Assembly: GCF_026914265.1 (NCBI RefSeq)
Contig: NC_069125.1
Coordinates: 75,951,546-76,015,545, forward strand
Direction of reading: 5' to 3'
Source of the DNA: Mya arenaria
Taxonomy: Eukaryota > Mollusca > Bivalvia > Myida > Myidae
DNA length: 64,000 nucleotides
Part shown: piece by piece, positions 62,301-64,000 of the stretch
How the letters are laid out: every line of letters begins with the position of its first letter
How positions within the stretch are numbered: position 1 is the first letter of the stretch
Notes under the pieces: generated by a model
Database searches by the model: none
What the model saw: the letters and a program-made list of their open reading frames with translations, nothing else
Told to the model about the DNA's origin: nothing
Program-made: the position numbers and the translations under genes

Positions 62301-63903
62301 AAGTAAAAATGGTGACAATACTTGGAAGTCCACTACAACTTATGAGTAAATAAGTATAACAATTTGAACACAATTGAGTCCGAGCATTTTTAAATTTGAC
62401 TAATTGAATACACATGACTTGACTTAATATAATTATATCAATTTCAAGATTTTTTTTACAAGTGCACTTTATAGATATAGCATGTACATCAAAGATGATG
62501 ACTTAGGGTGAAGAGTGGTATATAAAACCTGTACCTGTCATCTTGTCTGACATTTGAGGGAAGTCTGTAGATCACAACAGAACAGTTACATCAAAAACAA
62601 CGTTTGCTAATACATAGATTCTGTACACAACTATTTGTTTTCATATTGAAGATTTTTACATTATTTTTTTCTGCTCTCAATTTTATGTCAAATTTTAGAA
62701 CTGACAAGTTTCAATTTCAGATTTATATTTTCATAGCTCTCACAATATCAATATACTTCGTATACCATTTATCTGTCACAGCAATTACAATACTAAGTAA
62801 AGCATAGTACAACATGTGACATGTTTTCAAAACTTCAAACACTTGGGGACAAACATTGAAGAGCTGAAATGTGTCATTTCCTACTATTTCAGTGCATTGT
62901 TTATTTCAAAACAGGCACATTTCAGCTCTTGATCAACATGACAGCACGCCGGCCTACCAGAAGCTCGCTTCTTACTATCTTTCTTTTTTGCACCTGTTCA
63001 TAAATCCATTTGGGTTACAATAAGTTTTTCTTGTTTAGAAAGTCATGTAGTTTGAAAACAACATTTTATGTGAAATAAAAACAACAAACTTAGTTTAACA
63101 TTATACTTATGGTATTAAAAGAAATTCATGTAAATACTGAATAATAAATGAAAATTGATGAAACTTATAACGTTTATAACTATTTACTTGTCTGGAACAA
63201 CTTACAGAACTATTGCACAACAACTGATTGTAACTTACCCACTACAGGAGCAGAGTAAAAAGAGGAAAAATGAAATACATGATATACAATAAACTACATG
63301 TGCCTAAACACTTCTAAACCAAAATATTATTTCAACTCATGGATAATTAGAGAAAATTCAGAAGAATTTATTCAAATTACAAACAATGCCATAGCCAAGT
63401 AGAAGAAGGGTACACAGCAAAACACAGCAAACCCAGAAGGCAGAGGTAAATGCCATATCGGCCGGCCTAGCATACCTTTGATATTTTTCTCGAGAACATT
63501 GTCAATGACAGGGTCAATGTACTCATCCACGTCCTTGAAGAGGAATGGGAAGCCATACTTGATGGCCAGCTCAAGCTGCTTCAGGAAGTCCGGGTCATTA
63601 AACGTGCATACCTGAAAAACGACACAACATACAGGGTATGTCCATCAGTGGAAACTACATTAAATGTAGTTGATGGACAAAAGCTTTCCTTTAATCGTAT
63701 GAATCCTCGATATGTAACAACAAGTCACTAATGGATATTTGCACTGTGCACATACTTTGAGATTGTTTGCCTCCTCTTTCTTCTTGATCCAGTTAAGGGC
63801 CTGCTGCTGGGGGTCGATACACAAAGGGAACCGACTGGCCCTTGTAGTCAGGATACCGTTTTGGATGGACAACTCATCTGGTGGCAAGTTCTCCGAGGTC
63901 CAC
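47360..63903 (-). CDS. DNAH10: DNAH10, axonemal dynein heavy chain 10, 3' part (AAA5 to C terminus)
   Basis: Inner-arm (I1/f, 1-beta type) axonemal dynein motor subunit of cilia and sperm flagella. Minus-strand exons: 63756-63903, 63476-63611, 60002-60156, 59254-59746, 58179-58282, 57615-57770, 56743-57081, 56329-56529, 55207-55512, 54896-55067, 54600-54731, 53674-53885, 53282-53449, 52923-53103, 50632-50777, 47360-47506; 1064 aa plus stop, all in phase. The part starts in AAA5 ([29 protein letters not shown]), then AAA6 ([35 protein letters not shown]) and the C-terminal domain ([63 protein letters not shown]). [15 protein letters not shown] and the terminal LQGVCLTLN match DNAH10 rather than other heavy chains. 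The motor P-loops, stalk and tail lie beyond the right edge. Confidence 0.96.
47755..50660. repeat. 41-bp minisatellite derived from a DNAH10 exon-intron junction
   Basis: About 65-70 tandem copies. On the minus strand each 41-bp unit reads gtagaggcacacatgcttaa, actccag|gtaaagtgaaa and a short gca. The array runs straight into exon 50632-50777: that exon's last ~28 bases and its donor (tagaggcgcataagcttaaa, ctccag|gtaaggtgaaag) are the rightmost unit. The exon part encodes the conserved [10 protein letters not shown], so the exon is the ancestor. Units are clean near the exon and decay leftwards to about 47755. Higher-order blocks recur about 535 bp apart (48423/48961 and 49821/50354). Confidence 0.97.
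50778..52922. other. DNAH10 intron without coding signal
   Basis: AT-rich intron. It contains a C-run followed by an A-rich simple repeat (51464-51498) and a box B-like gggttcgaccccagcg on the minus strand (about 52159-52184) that may be a SINE scrap. Nothing else stands out. Confidence 0.5.
55640..56200. other. DNAH10 intron with diverged interspersed repeat
   Basis: This intron (55513-56328) contains blocks such as gaacaccttagtgtagagtt (about 55951) and gagcaacttggtgtagaatt (about 56077), suggesting an internally duplicated diverged repeat. It includes the sequence TCAAGGTCA at 56038-56046. Confidence 0.45.
57900..58178. repeat. Short minisatellite next to a DNAH10 5' splice site
   Basis: Three to four copies of a roughly 55-65-bp unit with tatgtattactac, gtatgtattgcatgcaag and attaccatg blocks. 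The rightmost, diverged copy reaches the exon donor at 58178 (AAG|gttggtaaccc), where ggtaacccatatgcatg parallels the ggtaatccatgcttgcatg of inner copies. Confidence 0.8.
58600..59185. repeat. Tandem ~150-bp repeat block
   Basis: About four diverged units, each containing cttctcctcaacacagtcaa, then gaagtttgaggtcaat and cctcaaaaacagtggagtt-like blocks. It lies in a DNAH10 intron. No coding potential. Confidence 0.8.
61013..61760. mobile_element. Foldback-like element with three ~180-bp internal repeats
   Basis: Subterminal inverted sequences atgcccccgaa (61031) and ttcgggggcat (61747-61757) frame three tandem copies of a ~180-bp unit (ggtagggacacgggtcttgc-like at about 61242, 61422 and 61602). 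The last copy ends in a ggac microsatellite, and a cagacaga run follows the element. Probably non-autonomous; ends and TSD not resolved. Confidence 0.65.
62535..62546 (-). other. Candidate 12-nt microexon of DNAH10
   Basis: Minus strand reads tcag|ACAAGATGACAG|gtac. Length is a multiple of three and phase 1 on both sides; it would insert DKMT. Splice signals are modest. Predicted only. Confidence 0.2.
62859..62930. repeat. 15-bp-stem hairpin beside the candidate microexon
   Basis: The perfect inverted arms aagagctgaaatgtg and cacatttcagctctt are separated by about 42 bases and lie 28-99 bases downstream (in the direction of transcription) of the candidate 36-nt microexon. Confidence 0.75.
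62958..62993 (-). other. Candidate 36-nt cassette microexon of DNAH10
   Basis: Minus strand: aacag|GTGCAAAAAAG ... GCTTCTG|gtaggc. It is open, phase 1 on both sides, and would insert 12 residues ([12 protein letters not shown]), strongly basic, in AAA5 between NIKG and GQGREF. Transcript evidence is needed. Confidence 0.35.
63239..63241 (-). other. Candidate 3-nt microexon of DNAH10
   Basis: The minus strand has an excellent acceptor (cctctttttactctgctcct then gtag), then TGG, then a perfect gtaagt donor. Insertion would add one codon and change NIKGGQG to NIKVGGQG; human DNAH10 has Val at this point (NIKVSQG, from memory). Confidence 0.3.
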
Positions 63904-64000
63904 CTGAAAGCAAAGTGAAATTAAATATAATATGGTCATTTCTATTCCTTTTGTGATGACATAAAATATTATTTTCCAAATAACAAAGTTTCCTCTTTTA

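Larger units (their letters stand above)
60157..63475. other. Long DNAH10 intron with candidate microexons and repeats
   Basis: A phase-1 intron between exons ending NIK(G) and starting [10 protein letters not shown]. It contains the repeat at 61013-61760, a hairpin (62859-62930) and three candidate in-phase microexons (62535-62546, 62958-62993, 63239-63241). Confidence 0.6.

Noticed and set aside
62161..62415. Extra DNAH10 exon containing KLKRELAEG
   Set aside because: In the phase needed by the flanking exons every tested acceptor leads to a stop before the candidate donor.

Overview
The window is animal nuclear DNA: AT-rich, with short exons separated by long introns, GT-AG splice junctions, and many MITEs, LINE fragments, minisatellites and microsatellites. 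No bacterial or viral gene organisation is visible. The protein sequences and the repeat families (several G-rich or 'gtgaccttgacc' elements) suggest a lophotrochozoan, most likely a bivalve mollusc. The species is an inference only.

Layout, left to right. (1) 1-3171 is a minisatellite, probably in an MND1 intron. (2) 3447-8594, minus strand, is MND1 (meiotic recombination); its last exon lies beyond the left edge. (3) 8.6-14.5 kb is intergenic, with a solo MITE end, a SINE and a 5'-truncated LINE. (4) 14559-25525, plus strand, is a complete ERK5/MAPK7 gene in nine coding exons (1096 codons). A complete hAT-type MITE lies in one of its introns and a 3.2 kb 31-bp minisatellite in another. (5) 29339-39390, minus strand, is a complete FKBP6 gene in 11 exons, convergent with ERK5. 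(6) 39.4-44.2 kb holds LINE and SINE relics. (7) 44208-45935, plus strand, is a three-exon gene for a predicted secreted six-cysteine protein that I do not recognise. (8) 47360-63903, minus strand, is the 3' part of the axonemal inner-arm dynein heavy chain DNAH10 (16 exons, 1064 codons plus stop, from AAA5 to the C terminus). The exon chains of ERK5, FKBP6 and the DNAH10 part keep one reading frame across every junction.

The genes do not form one pathway. MND1, FKBP6 and DNAH10 nevertheless share a germline or ciliary/sperm theme: homologous recombination, piRNA/HSP90 co-chaperone work in meiosis, and the axoneme. ERK5 is a signalling kinase.

The most unusual signal is in the last DNAH10 intron. 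About 2.9 kb of 41-bp tandem repeats are copies of the 3' end of the preceding coding exon plus its 5' splice site, so the intron carries tens of extra donor-like sites next to the real one. Two other arrays (ERK5 intron 4 and a second DNAH10 intron) also start within a few bases of a 5' splice site. Also notable: the ERK5 activation loop reads TQY instead of TEY, three frame-preserving candidate microexons lie in one DNAH10 intron, and interspersed repeats carry TCAAGGTCA nuclear-receptor-type sites.
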